A stretch of 11,250 bases of DNA from Mariniphaga sp. (GCA_025363795.1 JANYLE010000094.1:1-11250), one strand, 5' to 3'; positions 1 through 8,261 are shown, counted from the first letter of the stretch. Numbers and translations are program-made. The notes: generated from the letters alone by a model not told the origin.

Positions 1-2
1 CG

Positions 3-203
3 CTTGTGATTTGTGCATTAAGGAAAACTTCCCATATTTCGCACCTGAATCTTTCGGGTGCCCTGAAATTGATTGAAAAGATTGCTCCTCGTAAAGCTTA
101 CCTCACCCATATGAGTCATGAAATGGGCAAACATCAGGATCTGCTTGCACTATTACCCGCTAATGTTGAACCTGGCTACGATGGATTAATATTGGATATC
201 TAA
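3..203 (+). CDS. MBL-fold metallohydrolase, PhnP-like (3' end only)
   Basis: Only the last 66 residues are in the window; the reading frame enters open from the left edge, so the GTG at position 6 is not a real start. The segment shows the end of the PhnP-like branch of the metallo-beta-lactamase superfamily: a LRKTSHISHLNLSGAL stretch, the closing metal-site motif YLTHMSHEMGKH (about residues 33-44 of the fragment), and a C-terminal GYDGLILDI. In this family the THxSH histidine helps hold the di-metal centre of a phosphodiesterase or related hydrolase. The substrate cannot be told from this fragment; PhnP itself acts on cyclic ribose phosphates, but many Bacteroidota homologues have no phn context. 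It converges with ackA, with 82 bases between the stop codons. Confidence 0.8.
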   Translation, partial: LVICALRKTSHISHLNLSGALKLIEKIAPRKAYLTHMSHEMGKHQDLLALLPANVEPGYDGLILDI

Positions 204-255
204 AAACCATTACCCTCAGTGATCTGAAATTCAGCCCTCTGAGAATAATGGTTTT
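203..255. terminator. Hairpin between convergent genes, probable bidirectional terminator
   Basis: A 10-bp perfect arm AAAACCATTA (203-212) pairs with TAATGGTTTT (246-255). After a 2x2 internal loop, CTCAG (215-219) pairs with CTGAG (239-243). The apical part can fold a further small stem (CTG 224-226 with CAG 232-234). The A-rich and T-rich ends of the arms give a U-run on either strand, as expected for a terminator shared by the hydrolase gene and ackA. The stem starts within the hydrolase stop codon. Confidence 0.7.
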
Positions 256-285
256 CCAATGTAAAATTGAATTTAGCGTTAAAAG

Positions 286-1488
286 TTAATTTTTATCCAC
301 AATATTTTGTGTATCAATAGCGATCATCAACTCTTCGTTGGTTGGCACGACCATCACTTTCACTTTTGAACCTTCTTTACTGATGATTCGTTCTTCGCCC
401 CTTAACCCATCATTGATATTAGGATCGACTGCGATACCCAGAAATTCAAGATCTTCGCATACCCCAGCACGTGTTCTGCCTGAATTTTCACCAATACCTC
501 CGGTGAATACCAGTATATCTACGCCACCCATTGCGGCAGCATATGCCCCAATATATTTTTTAATCCTGTAATTGAACATTTCAATTGCCAACTTACAACG
601 TTCATCACCCTTATCAGCCGCAGCATTGATTTCGCGTGAATCTGATGAAATACCTGTGATACCCAATAAACCACTGTGTTTGTTGAAAAGTACAGAGGCT
701 GAATTGGTGCCTATCTTTTCTTTATCCATAATATAGGTGACAGCGCCCATATCAATATCGCCAGATCGTGTGCCCATAATTAAACCTTCTACCGGAGTAA
801 AACCCATGGATGTGTCAATCGACTCACCATATTTTACAGCGCAAGCTGATGCTCCGTTACCAAGATGGCAGGTGATCACTTTAACTGTTTTCGGGTCAAC
901 CCCTAAAATTTCACAGGCTCTGTTGGAAACATACCTGTGACTTGTTCCATGAAAACCGTACCTGCGTATGCCGTATTTCTTATAAAGGGCATATGGAATG
1001 GCATACATAAACGCATGTTGTGGCATTGTGTGATGGAATGCTGTATCGAATACTGCCACCTGTGGAATATTGGGAATAATCGATTTGACAGCATAGATCC
1101 CCTTTAAGTTCGGTGGATTATGCAGCGGAGCAAGTTCTATGAACTTTTCGAGCACCTGAATGACTTCGTCGGTGATTAAAACACTTTCACTGAATTCTTC
1201 ACCCCCGTGAACAACACGGTGACCAACGGCATTAATCTCGTCCAGAGATCCGACGCACCCGTGCTTTACACTCGACAATACCCCAAGGATGTATTCGATC
1301 CCAATCTTATGGTCAAGAATTTCACCTTCGAAAAGCACTTTTTGTCCTGATTCTTTTTCGTGCTTCAAAAACGATCCTTTCATTCCAATCTTTTCAACAA
1401 TCCCTTTGGCAAGGATGCGGCTGTCGCTTAGTGAATAAAACTGGTATTTTATTGATGAGCTTCCGCAGTTGATGACTAATATTTTCAT
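286..1488 (-). CDS. ackA: Acetate kinase
   Basis: Cytoplasmic enzyme that converts acetyl phosphate and ADP to acetate and ATP (reversible), the second step of the Pta-AckA pathway. The protein is 400 residues, the normal family length. Residues known to matter in the Methanosarcina enzyme fall at matching positions: Asn7 in the N-terminal NCGSSSIKYQF signature, Arg91 in GHRVVHGGE, Asp148 in VFDTAFHHTMP, His180 in YGFHGTSH, Arg241 in MGTRSGDID, and the metal-site Glu385 in PTNEELMIA. The nucleotide-binding FTGGIGEN motif is at 329-336. The start is set at the ATG at 1486-1488 because the family begins MKILVINCGSSS; the same frame stays open upstream to an ATG at 1569, but those 27 residues are not family-like. 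No Shine-Dalgarno is visible. It is the last gene of the pta-dehydrogenase-ackA group, 156 bases after its upstream neighbour. Confidence 0.97.
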   Translation of the reverse strand: MKILVINCGSSSIKYQFYSLSDSRILAKGIVEKIGMKGSFLKHEKESGQKVLFEGEILDHKIGIEYILGVLSSVKHGCVGSLDEINAVGHRVVHGGEEFSESVLITDEVIQVLEKFIELAPLHNPPNLKGIYAVKSIIPNIPQVAVFDTAFHHTMPQHAFMYAIPYALYKKYGIRRYGFHGTSHRYVSNRACEILGVDPKTVKVITCHLGNGASACAVKYGESIDTSMGFTPVEGLIMGTRSGDIDMGAVTYIMDKEKIGTNSASVLFNKHSGLLGITGISSDSREINAAADKGDERCKLAIEMFNYRIKKYIGAYAAAMGGVDILVFTGGIGENSGRTRAGVCEDLEFLGIAVDPNINDGLRGEERIISKEGSKVKVMVVPTNEELMIAIDTQNIVDKN

Positions 1489-1644
1489 ATTTGAATAATT
1501 TGTTTTTTTATGGCCATTTCGAACAGCCAAGATTTGATGCTCATCTTTACAAGGTGAATTTCTGCTCATGGCTGTTTGTACGAATAATAGTTATTTTAAT
1601 TTAATATCCGGCTTATAGAATATTACATGAAGTAACCAACCAGA

Positions 1645-2622
1645 TTAAACTTTATCTGTTGATAATGGACCTGTTCCAATGATTTTGCCATTCTGATCGT
1701 ACTTATAGAAACCGCAGCAGGTATGTATTCCAAACCTTTTTGCCCTTACCAATTTTTTGATCACAGGTGAGGCCATATACATTGGATCGCCGAATTCAGA
1801 ATAAAGATTCTCCATCCAACGGTTGATTTTGTCAACACCCAGAACATCCGCCAATTCGAAAGGACCAAAACGCATTCCGAAACCAACTTTCCAAACGGAG
1901 TCGATATCAGCCATGGAGCCAACTCCTTCGAGCAGCACTTCACATGCTTCATTTAATAGGGCAGTATACAACCGGATGGAGATTAAACCGGCCGATTCTT
2001 CAACCGGAATGGCTTGCCGATTGACCATTTTTACAAATTTCAGTACTTTGCTATATACCTCTTCGGATGTGTATAAACCTTTGACTACTTCGCAGATCTT
2101 GGCTTCGGGCGATTGTACAAAGAAATGGAGACTGACGCAACGGTCGCGGTATTTTAGTTCGGAAGAGAGTTCTGTAATAATAATAGTGGTAGAATTGGTG
2201 GCGATAATACATTCGGGACAAACCACCTCTTCTATTTTTTTAAATACCTCTTTGCGTTCCGTAATTTTCCGGTCGCTCGATTCAGCCCTGATCGCTTCAA
2301 TAACAAAATCGCAATCAGTCAAAACCTTATAATCAAGACTTCCCTTTATTCTTGAGAGAATCAACTTCTTTTCTCCCTGGGTCATCCCCCAATTTTCGAT
2401 CCTGCGATCCAAAACAATGCTCAATCTGTTGTAGGCATTTTGGATCCGTTCTTCGGACAACTCAACAAATACCACTTCCATACCATTTGCACTCGCTATC
2501 CGGGCAATGTTTTGTCCGTCCTTACCGCATCCTACAATTCCGATTTTTGAAAAGAGCGTCTTTTGTTGCTGCTTTTTACTTAAACCAAAATCCTCTATGG
2601 GTTCAATAATCATGTCTTCCAT
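1645..2622 (-). CDS. Divergent 3-hydroxyacyl-CoA dehydrogenase family protein between pta and ackA
   Basis: A 325-residue protein with the two-domain layout of 3-hydroxybutyryl/3-hydroxyacyl-CoA dehydrogenases. It has an N-terminal Rossmann domain with GIVGCGKDGQNIA at 28-40, preceded by an extra tail of about 24 residues, and a C-terminal helical domain with GFGMRFGPFELADVLGVD (247-264) and a GFYKYD end (304-309). In classical enzymes the motif HFFNPVP supplies catalytic His and Asn, and GFIVNR supplies another Asn. Here they read HFFVQSP (166-172) and GLISIR (212-217). His166 and the partner Glu178 are kept, but both Asn positions are hydrophobic (Val169, Ile216), and the NTSS serine site is Thr145. 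The usual KTGRGFY reads HTCCGFY. It may have altered chemistry, a different substrate or a non-catalytic role. The start could also be the ATG three codons in. It sits 96 bases after pta and 156 before ackA, all on one strand, so co-transcription is likely. Confidence 0.85.
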   Translation of the reverse strand: MEDMIIEPIEDFGLSKKQQQKTLFSKIGIVGCGKDGQNIARIASANGMEVVFVELSEERIQNAYNRLSIVLDRRIENWGMTQGEKKLILSRIKGSLDYKVLTDCDFVIEAIRAESSDRKITERKEVFKKIEEVVCPECIIATNSTTIIITELSSELKYRDRCVSLHFFVQSPEAKICEVVKGLYTSEEVYSKVLKFVKMVNRQAIPVEESAGLISIRLYTALLNEACEVLLEGVGSMADIDSVWKVGFGMRFGPFELADVLGVDKINRWMENLYSEFGDPMYMASPVIKKLVRAKRFGIHTCCGFYKYDQNGKIIGTGPLSTDKV

Positions 2623-2718
2623 TTCAGAAAATTCTTATGTTTTTTATTCAGTTTTATATCTTATCGTTGTTACATCAATCAGCTATTCGCTTAATTGTGT
2701 CCTTACAATGAAATTTAT

Positions 2719-3711
2719 TTATCCTGCCTGATTAGCGGTAATGGCCACCATATTAACAATGTCACTCACCGAACAACCTCTTGATAGGTCGTTGATAGGA
2801 GCAGCCATCCCCTGAAGAACCGGACCGATTGCTTCAGCGCCAGCAAGCCGCTGCACTAATTTATAACCGATATTAGCTGCCTCAAGTCCCGGGAATACGA
2901 GTATATTGGCTTTACCGGCAACCTTACTTCCCGGTGCTTTCAATTGTCCAACCTCTTCATTCAGCGCTGCATCAAGTTGCATTTCGCCATCAATCATCAA
3001 CTCGGGAGCCATTTCCTGCGCAATGCGGGTGGCATTAGCCATTTTGTCAACCAGTGGATTCTTGGCACTTCCTTTGGTTGAGAAAGAGAGCATCGCAATT
3101 CGCGGTTCAATATTGGCAATCGCTTTGGCGGTTTTCGCTGTGGTTACTGCAATTTCGGCCAACTGTTTTTCATCGGGATCTGGCATTACAGCACAATCCG
3201 CAAATACCAGTATTCCGTTATCTCCGATTGATTTATCTTTAAATAACATGAAAAATACGCCTGAAACCACACTTACACCCGGAAGTGTTTTAACAAATTG
3301 GAGTGCAGGACGAAGGACATCACCGGTAGCGTTGATCGCACCGGCAATTTCACCGTCAGCATCACCTGCTTTAATCATCATGGGACCAAAAACCAATGGG
3401 TTATTTAATGATTTAAGCGCATCTTCGATGGTTAATCCTTTGCTTTTTCTGATCTCTACCATCATTTCAGCATAATGCTGCCTTTTATCACTGGTGGATG
3501 GATCAATGATTTCTGCTCCTGAGATATTTATTCCTTCTGCTTTTGTCAATTCCGCAATTTCAGCAGGACTTCCAAGCAGGGTAATTCTGGCAAGTTTTTC
3601 TTTGATGATGATCTCGGCAGCTTTAAGGGTTCTTAGTTCAGTGCCCTCTGCCAAAACAATTCTGTTTTGAAGCTTACGTGCTTTTTCTTTTATCTGGTCA
3701 AGTAATTCCAT
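2719..3711 (-). CDS. pta: Phosphate acetyltransferase
   Basis: Transfers the acetyl group of acetyl-CoA to phosphate, giving acetyl phosphate for AckA; cytoplasmic. At 330 residues this is the short, single-domain class of Pta, without the N-terminal DRTGG/regulatory part found in the long enterobacterial enzyme. The N-terminus is MELLDQIKEKARKLQNRIVL. Recognisable blocks are VFGPMMIKAGDADGEIAGA (107-125), the Arg134 region GDVLRPALQ, MLSFSTKGSAKNP (207-219), and the C-terminal PINDLSRGCSVSDIVN (305-320). The last carries Ser310, Arg311 and Asp317, which correspond to active-site residues of the Methanosarcina enzyme; Arg88 corresponds to another. It is the first gene of the acetate group and is transcribed away from serA. 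A Bacteroidetes-like -7 box lies about 45 bases upstream. Confidence 0.97.
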   Translation of the reverse strand: MELLDQIKEKARKLQNRIVLAEGTELRTLKAAEIIIKEKLARITLLGSPAEIAELTKAEGINISGAEIIDPSTSDKRQHYAEMMVEIRKSKGLTIEDALKSLNNPLVFGPMMIKAGDADGEIAGAINATGDVLRPALQFVKTLPGVSVVSGVFFMLFKDKSIGDNGILVFADCAVMPDPDEKQLAEIAVTTAKTAKAIANIEPRIAMLSFSTKGSAKNPLVDKMANATRIAQEMAPELMIDGEMQLDAALNEEVGQLKAPGSKVAGKANILVFPGLEAANIGYKLVQRLAGAEAIGPVLQGMAAPINDLSRGCSVSDIVNMVAITANQAG

Positions 3712-4040
3712 TATCTATGTTTTAAAACTTTCGAACTTGTATATCAAAAAGTACGCAAAATTACTGAAATTGAAAGAGTCGTCCTATAAAAGCTTACTTT
3801 TTTATCCTTTAAATTTAGATTCTGTTGGTCGTCATCTGCCATCTTTTGGGAATTTTCGGTTGATCGCGTTTAAAGAACATTGCTGAGTATCCATTTGGCA
3901 GGGCAAATGATCTGGTTTTTTGGTCGATATTCACTTTATTTTAACAAAACATTCAAAATATCATCTCAAAAAGGGGTGAAATCGCCGCTTTTTTATGATA
4001 TTTGTCACTGAGAAAATATCCAATCCAAAATCATTTTGAT
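3712..4040. other. Divergent intergenic region between pta and serA
   Basis: This 329-base stretch has no plausible gene. It must hold the promoters and leaders of the divergent pta and serA genes. Apart from the candidate pta -7 box I see no convincing operator, riboswitch or strong hairpin. A 6-bp inverted repeat (CTGCCA at about 3836-3841, TGGCAG at about 3896-3901) is too short and too widely spaced to interpret. The end of the region (from 4002) is in frame with serA through a TTG, but it is judged non-coding. Confidence 0.6.
3756..3763 (-). promoter_or_regulatory. Possible -7 box of the pta operon
   Basis: Read on the - strand these eight bases are TAATTTTG, an exact match to the Bacteroidetes primary-sigma -7 consensus TAnnTTTG, 45 bases upstream of the pta start codon. 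I do not see a clear TTTG-type -33 element at the expected spacing of about 19-21 bases, so this is only a candidate. Confidence 0.35.
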
Positions 4041-5216
4041 ATGTATAAAATTCAGACGCTTAACAAGATCGACCAGGAAGGTCTTCAGGTTTTTCCTTCA
4101 ACTACCTACGAAATTGCCAACGAAATGGCTGATCCGGATGCTATTGTTCTGCGAAGTTTTAGTATGCACGACATGGAGTTGCCCCAATCTGTTAAGGCGA
4201 TTGCCAGGGCAGGTGCCGGTGTAAACAATATTCCTATTGCGAAATGTACCGAAAAGGGGATCGTTGTCTTTAATACACCTGGCGCAAATGCGAATGGTGT
4301 AAAAGAGCTTGTCATTGCCAGTCTGTTATTGGCCTCGCGTGACGTAATTGGGGGTGTTCAATGGGCCAAAAGTATTGCCGGAGAGGGAGAAAAAGTTCCC
4401 GTTCTTGTAGAAAAAGGTAAATCATGCTATGCCGGAAGTGAAATAAAAGGGAAGACACTTGCGATAATGGGTCTTGGAGCCATCGGCGTACTGGTCGCTA
4501 ATGCTGCACAATCACTCGGGATGAAGGTTATTGGGTACGATCCTTATATTACTGTCGATCATGCCTGGAACCTGCATCACGACATTATTCGTGCCAGCAG
4601 TATTGAATCAATCTTGGCTAAGGCTGATTTTATTACGCTGCATATGCCTTTGTTGGCTGAGACTACCGGATTTGTCAATGCGGAGACGATTAAACTGATG
4701 AAAGCAGGGGTGAAAATCCTAAACTTTGCCCGAGGTGAACTGGTCGTGGATGCTGACATTAAAGCTGCCATCGAAGCCAAAAAAGTTGGTGCCTATTTTA
4801 CAGACTTCCCCAATGCTGACCTTCTTAAAATGGATAAAGTAGTTGCCATTCCTCACCTGGGCGCTTCGACGAGTGAATCAGAAGTGAACTGCGCGATCAT
4901 GGCTGCCGAACAAGTACGCAATTTCTTCGAAAACGGAAATATCCGAAATTCGGTTAATTTCCCGGCTGCTGAAATGGAGCGCAATAACGGAGCACGTCTT
5001 ATGATCACCAATAAAAACATCCCCAATATTATCAGCCAGATTACAACAATTCTTGCCCAGGCCGGGATTAATATTGACAATATGCTGAATAAGAATAAAG
5101 GAGATATTGCCTACAATATTATCGACACCAACAATGCAAGCCTTTCTGATGATATCGTTGCCAAGATGAAAGCGATTGATGGCGTATTCATGGTAAGAAC
5201 TTTACCGGCTAAATAG
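4041..5216 (+). CDS. serA: D-3-phosphoglycerate dehydrogenase with C-terminal ACT domain
   Basis: Oxidises 3-phosphoglycerate to 3-phosphohydroxypyruvate with NAD, the first step of serine biosynthesis. In this 391-residue protein the substrate-binding part comes first (RAGAGVNNIPIAKCTEKG, 56-73; FNTPGANANGVKELV, 77-91). The NAD Rossmann motif follows (GLGAIG, 144-149, with acidic Asp167 after the second strand), then catalytic Arg231 in NFARGELVVD and His272 in PHLGAST. A short ACT domain (about 319-391) ends the protein and is likely a site of serine feedback. In classical family members a glutamate in an FPTEP-type motif completes the relay; here the site reads FPNAD (256-260), with no Glu. 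The start is the ATG at 4041, matching the usual beginning (KIQTLNKI); a TTG at 4002 would add 13 unsupported residues. Its usual Bacteroidota partner serC is not adjacent. A strong terminator follows, so it is probably monocistronic. Confidence 0.93.
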   Translation: MYKIQTLNKIDQEGLQVFPSTTYEIANEMADPDAIVLRSFSMHDMELPQSVKAIARAGAGVNNIPIAKCTEKGIVVFNTPGANANGVKELVIASLLLASRDVIGGVQWAKSIAGEGEKVPVLVEKGKSCYAGSEIKGKTLAIMGLGAIGVLVANAAQSLGMKVIGYDPYITVDHAWNLHHDIIRASSIESILAKADFITLHMPLLAETTGFVNAETIKLMKAGVKILNFARGELVVDADIKAAIEAKKVGAYFTDFPNADLLKMDKVVAIPHLGASTSESEVNCAIMAAEQVRNFFENGNIRNSVNFPAAEMERNNGARLMITNKNIPNIISQITTILAQAGINIDNMLNKNKGDIAYNIIDTNNASLSDDIVAKMKAIDGVFMVRTLPAK

Positions 5217-5234
5217 TCGTGATGATCGTTTCTG

Positions 5235-5277
5235 AAAATCGTTTGACAGCTATATTCAGACTGTCAGCGATTTTTTT
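5235..5277 (+). terminator. Intrinsic terminator after serA
   Basis: AAAATCG (5235-5241) pairs with CGATTTT (5268-5274) and TGACAG (5244-5249) pairs with CTGTCA (5261-5266), with a small internal bulge (TT against G) and an 11-base loop. The right arm runs into seven consecutive T (5271-5277). It lies 18 bases after the serA stop and separates serA from tkt, so tkt should have its own promoter in about 5278-5342. Confidence 0.88.
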
Positions 5278-5342
5278 GTGATTTATGATATTGATTAGAT
5301 AACTATATTCAGATTTTTCAATTATTACCAAACAACGTTAAG

Positions 5343-7370
5343 ATGAGTAATTCAGTAACAAACAGAGCGGCTGACAACATCCGCATTCTCTCTGCTGCAA
5401 TGGTTGAGAAGGCAAATTCCGGACATCCGGGAGGAGCAATGGGCGGAGCCGATTTCATAAATATCCTGTTTACAGAGTTTTTAAAGTATGATCCCAGCGA
5501 GATGACCTGGCCATTCCGTGACCGGTTCTTCCTCGATCCGGGACACATGTCGCCAATGCTCTATTCTGTACTTACATTAGCTGGAAACTATTCACTTGAA
5601 GATCTTAAGGGCTTTCGCCAATGGGGATCGGTAACACCTGGTCACCCTGAAGTTGATCCCGAGCGTGGTGTTGAGAATACCTCCGGTCCGCTGGGACAGG
5701 GTCATACAATGGCTGTTGGAGCCGCTATCGCTGAACGGTTTTTAGTTGCCCGTTTTGGTGAATGGATGGCCCATAAAACTTTCACCTTTATTTCTGACGG
5801 TGGCGTTCAGGAGGAGATTTCACAGGGCGCAGGTCGTCTTGCCGGTTATCTCGGACTGAACAACCTGATCATGTTTTACGATTCGAACGATATCCAACTT
5901 TCAACCGAAACAAACGCGGTTACGGCTGAAGATACTGAGATGAAATATAAAGCCTGGGGCTGGAATGTTCAGAAGATTAATGGAAACGATGCTGATGCTA
6001 TTCGCGGTGCCATTAAAGCGGCCCTGAATGAAAAAAGCAGACCATCATTGATCATCGGCAAAACAACGATGGGTAAGGGTGCTGTTAAAGAGGACGGTTC
6101 CGGTTTTGAACGTCAGTGTTCGACTCATGGACAACCATTGACTCATGCAGGCGCCTCATTCAAAAAAACCATCGCTAATTTGGGAGGTAATCCTGAAAAT
6201 CCTTTTGAGATATTCCCTGAAGTAGCTGAACTATATGCCAATCGTCGTGAGGAGCTGAAAGCTTGGGCAAATCAAAAGAATGATGAAGAGGATGCATGGG
6301 CAGCTGCAAATCCTGACCTTGCTGACAAACTCGACCAATTTCTTTCGGGAGATGCCCCGGAATTTGACTACGATAAAATCGTTCAGAAGGCAGGTGCCGC
6401 AACGAGGAATGCCTCCGCGACTGTCCTCACTGCTTTTGCAAAAGGAGTTGACAATATGATTGTTGCTTCGGCTGACCTTTCCAACTCTGACAAGACAGAC
6501 GGATTTCTGAACAATACCCACGCGTTTAAAAACGGTGATTTCACGGGTGCATTTCTTCAGGCCGGTGTCTGCGAATTGACGATGGCATCAGTGATGAATG
6601 GTATTGCACTTCACGGAGGAATCATCGCCGCCTGCGGTACTTTCTTTGTATTCTCCGACTATATGAAACCAGCCGTACGTATGGCCGCGTTAATGGAACT
6701 GCCCGTAAAATATATTTGGACACACGATGCTTTCCGCGTCGGCGAAGACGGACCAACCCACCAGCCTGTTGAACAGGAAGCGCAGATCCGCCTGATGGAA
6801 CAACTTAAAAATCATCATGGCGAAAACTCCGTTTTGGTATTGCGTCCTGCTGATGCACAGGAGACCACAGTGGCGTGGCAGCTTGCCATGGAGAATACGA
6901 GTACGCCAACTGCGTTAATCCTCTCAAGACAAAACATTAAAGATCTTCCTGCAAAGACGAGCCGTTACGAAGAGGCCAAACAGGCTGCCAAGGGTGCTTA
7001 TACCGTCGAAGCGTGCGAAAATCCTGCTGTGATTCTGGTGGCTTCAGGCTCTGAAGTTGCTTCTCTCATCGAAGGTGCTGCATTGCTTCGTGAGCGCGAC
7101 GGCCTTGGTGTTCGTGTTGTATCTGCCCCTTCGGAAGGTCTTTTCCGCGAGCAGGACAAAGCTTACCAGGAAAGCGTTTTACCACATAACGTTCCAAAAT
7201 TTGGACTGACAGCCGGTTTACCGGTCACAGTGCGCGGACTTGTCGGCGACTCAGGTGCAATATGGGGTTTAAGCTCATTTGGCTTCTCTGCACCGTATGA
7301 GGTACTGGATAAGCAGCTGGGCTTTACTGCCGAGAACATCTACAAACAGGTTAAAGCATTATTGGCTTAA
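5343..7370 (+). CDS. tkt: Transketolase
   Basis: Thiamine-diphosphate enzyme that moves two-carbon units between sugar phosphates in the non-oxidative pentose phosphate pathway; cytoplasmic. Full length at 675 residues (the E. coli enzyme is about 663). Visible family features in order: NSGHPGGAMG (25-34), DPGHMSPMLYSVL (65-77), NTSGPLGQGHTMAVG (112-126), and the cofactor/Mg motif SDGGVQEEIS with Asp152, Glu157 and later Asn182. Next is the pyrimidine-domain Glu411 (AGVCELTMASVMNGIALHGG), which activates the cofactor, then HDAFRVGEDGPTHQPVEQE (461-479) with His461 and His473. The usual GDG of the cofactor motif is SDG here, and EFAM/EHAM is ELTM; both fit the Bacteroidota branch as I know it. 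The start is the ATG at 5343, the first in frame and next to the family-like NRAADNIRILS. A strong terminator lies just downstream. Confidence 0.96.
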   Translation: MSNSVTNRAADNIRILSAAMVEKANSGHPGGAMGGADFINILFTEFLKYDPSEMTWPFRDRFFLDPGHMSPMLYSVLTLAGNYSLEDLKGFRQWGSVTPGHPEVDPERGVENTSGPLGQGHTMAVGAAIAERFLVARFGEWMAHKTFTFISDGGVQEEISQGAGRLAGYLGLNNLIMFYDSNDIQLSTETNAVTAEDTEMKYKAWGWNVQKINGNDADAIRGAIKAALNEKSRPSLIIGKTTMGKGAVKEDGSGFERQCSTHGQPLTHAGASFKKTIANLGGNPENPFEIFPEVAELYANRREELKAWANQKNDEEDAWAAANPDLADKLDQFLSGDAPEFDYDKIVQKAGAATRNASATVLTAFAKGVDNMIVASADLSNSDKTDGFLNNTHAFKNGDFTGAFLQAGVCELTMASVMNGIALHGGIIAACGTFFVFSDYMKPAVRMAALMELPVKYIWTHDAFRVGEDGPTHQPVEQEAQIRLMEQLKNHHGENSVLVLRPADAQETTVAWQLAMENTSTPTALILSRQNIKDLPAKTSRYEEAKQAAKGAYTVEACENPAVILVASGSEVASLIEGAALLRERDGLGVRVVSAPSEGLFREQDKAYQESVLPHNVPKFGLTAGLPVTVRGLVGDSGAIWGLSSFGFSAPYEVLDKQLGFTAENIYKQVKALLA

Positions 7371-7394
7371 TCAGGTTGAATTGCATAAAATAAG

Positions 7395-7425
7395 AAACGG
7401 GCGCCAATTGGTGCCCGTTTTGCTT
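7395..7425. terminator. Strong GC-rich hairpin terminator between tkt and the convergent gene
   Basis: AAACGGGCGCC (7395-7405) pairs with GGTGCCCGTTT (7410-7420) around an AATT loop: 11 pairs with one G-T wobble. On the + strand the arm ends in TTTT followed by GCTTT, terminating tkt 25 bases after its stop. On the - strand the stem lies just after the stop codon of the convergent gene and is followed by a weaker T-rich run, so it probably serves both. Confidence 0.88.
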
Positions 7426-8171
7426 TATATCCCATCTTTTGAGGGCGGTGTCGGTTTTTCTGTTTTGCGACGGGCAAGAAGATCGGCATAATATTTACGG
7501 CCCGAATTCAGCAGCAAAAGCGCTGAGATAAAAAGCGGTGTTTTGATCGCTTTGCTCATGACCAATATATAAGCCGTGAATTCGTTGTAAACAGTGAGTA
7601 TCGCGGAGCGCATGGCACGCATATCGTAGGTCTCGGTCAACGCTTCGGTCACCATCCGGCCGCTGAACAGCGTTTTAAATTGCTCATTGGACGTCTTCAT
7701 ACGTGTGACATAACGCCCCATATTCAGAAACGTAATCATATCGGCATAATATGCGCCCTCGAGTTCACTTACAAGTTTATCAATCACAATCGACTCTGCC
7801 TCATAGTTTAGTTTGCCCGGATTTTTAAAATTTTTGTATAAAATTCCGAGAATCCTGCTTGCATCAACCTCTGCCGGATCGTCCGACAAGTGATAAAGTT
7901 TCAATGCCGCCGAAAATGCAGCGATCGCTTTATCGCGCGCTTTGTCGGCACGGCTGATCTTTTCGGTCTCATCGTTTTTTCGAACCTGTGCAAGTCCTTT
8001 CTCATATGAAATCAACCGGACATTGATTTGTTGAAGGTAGGCATTGTAAGGTTGGTCGGTTAAAAAGGCAGGATCGATTGTCCTGAGATCGCTGAGGTGG
8101 CGATGCATCAGCTGACCAAATTCCATCGCGGTCAGGAACGATGCTTTTAGTGGTTCAAGCTCCTTATTCAT
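7425..8171 (-). CDS. Helical protein of unknown function, probable DUF6261 family
   Basis: A 248-residue protein with no signal peptide and no obvious catalytic motif. It looks almost entirely alpha-helical. Visible blocks are a charged helical stretch with QVRKNDETEKISRADKARDK (62-81) followed by AIAAFSAALKLYHL, then SRILGILYKNFKNPGKLNYE (105-124), then a long helical C-terminal half. A hydrophobic run near the end (about 212-222) is short and is probably a buried helix. The C-terminal tail is rich in Lys, Pro and Ser. The pattern of an aromatic or charged helix pair, RDxAIxxF and a NYE...I.KL..EL block resembles DUF6261, a Bacteroidota family of unknown role; this is a memory-based match, not a search. 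It converges with tkt. Its 5' side faces the 41-bp-period hairpin array, which begins about 100 bases upstream of the start codon, so the array may be in its leader or promoter region. Confidence 0.72.
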   Translation of the reverse strand: MNKELEPLKASFLTAMEFGQLMHRHLSDLRTIDPAFLTDQPYNAYLQQINVRLISYEKGLAQVRKNDETEKISRADKARDKAIAAFSAALKLYHLSDDPAEVDASRILGILYKNFKNPGKLNYEAESIVIDKLVSELEGAYYADMITFLNMGRYVTRMKTSNEQFKTLFSGRMVTEALTETYDMRAMRSAILTVYNEFTAYILVMSKAIKTPLFISALLLLNSGRKYYADLLARRKTEKPTPPSKDGI

Positions 8172-8261
8172 CTTTTAAAATGATTTAAAGATTAAGCATG
8201 CCTAAAGTTAGCAGTTTGTTTTGACATTATTAGGAATCTGAAATGGAAAAATCAAAAAAAA

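Noticed and set aside
1489..1569. N-terminal extension of AckA from an upstream in-frame ATG
   Set aside because: The 27 extra residues do not resemble acetate kinases, which begin at MKILVINCGSSS; catalytic residue numbering matches the shorter form exactly.
1520..1577. 8-bp inverted repeat (AACAGCCA and TGGCTGTT) upstream of ackA
   Set aside because: The arms are about 40 bases apart with no further pairing or known operator; likely chance.
1823..2332. 169-codon frame antisense to the dehydrogenase-like gene
   Set aside because: Serine/threonine-rich shadow translation without any domain; the opposite strand codes a recognisable Rossmann protein.
2906..3475. 189-codon frame antisense to pta
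   Set aside because: Low-complexity, Ser/Ala/Ile-rich translation typical of the reverse of a real gene; pta on the other strand is certain.
4002..4040. Longer SerA starting at a TTG
   Set aside because: The added 13 residues are not family-like, and an ATG at 4041 gives the expected N-terminus.
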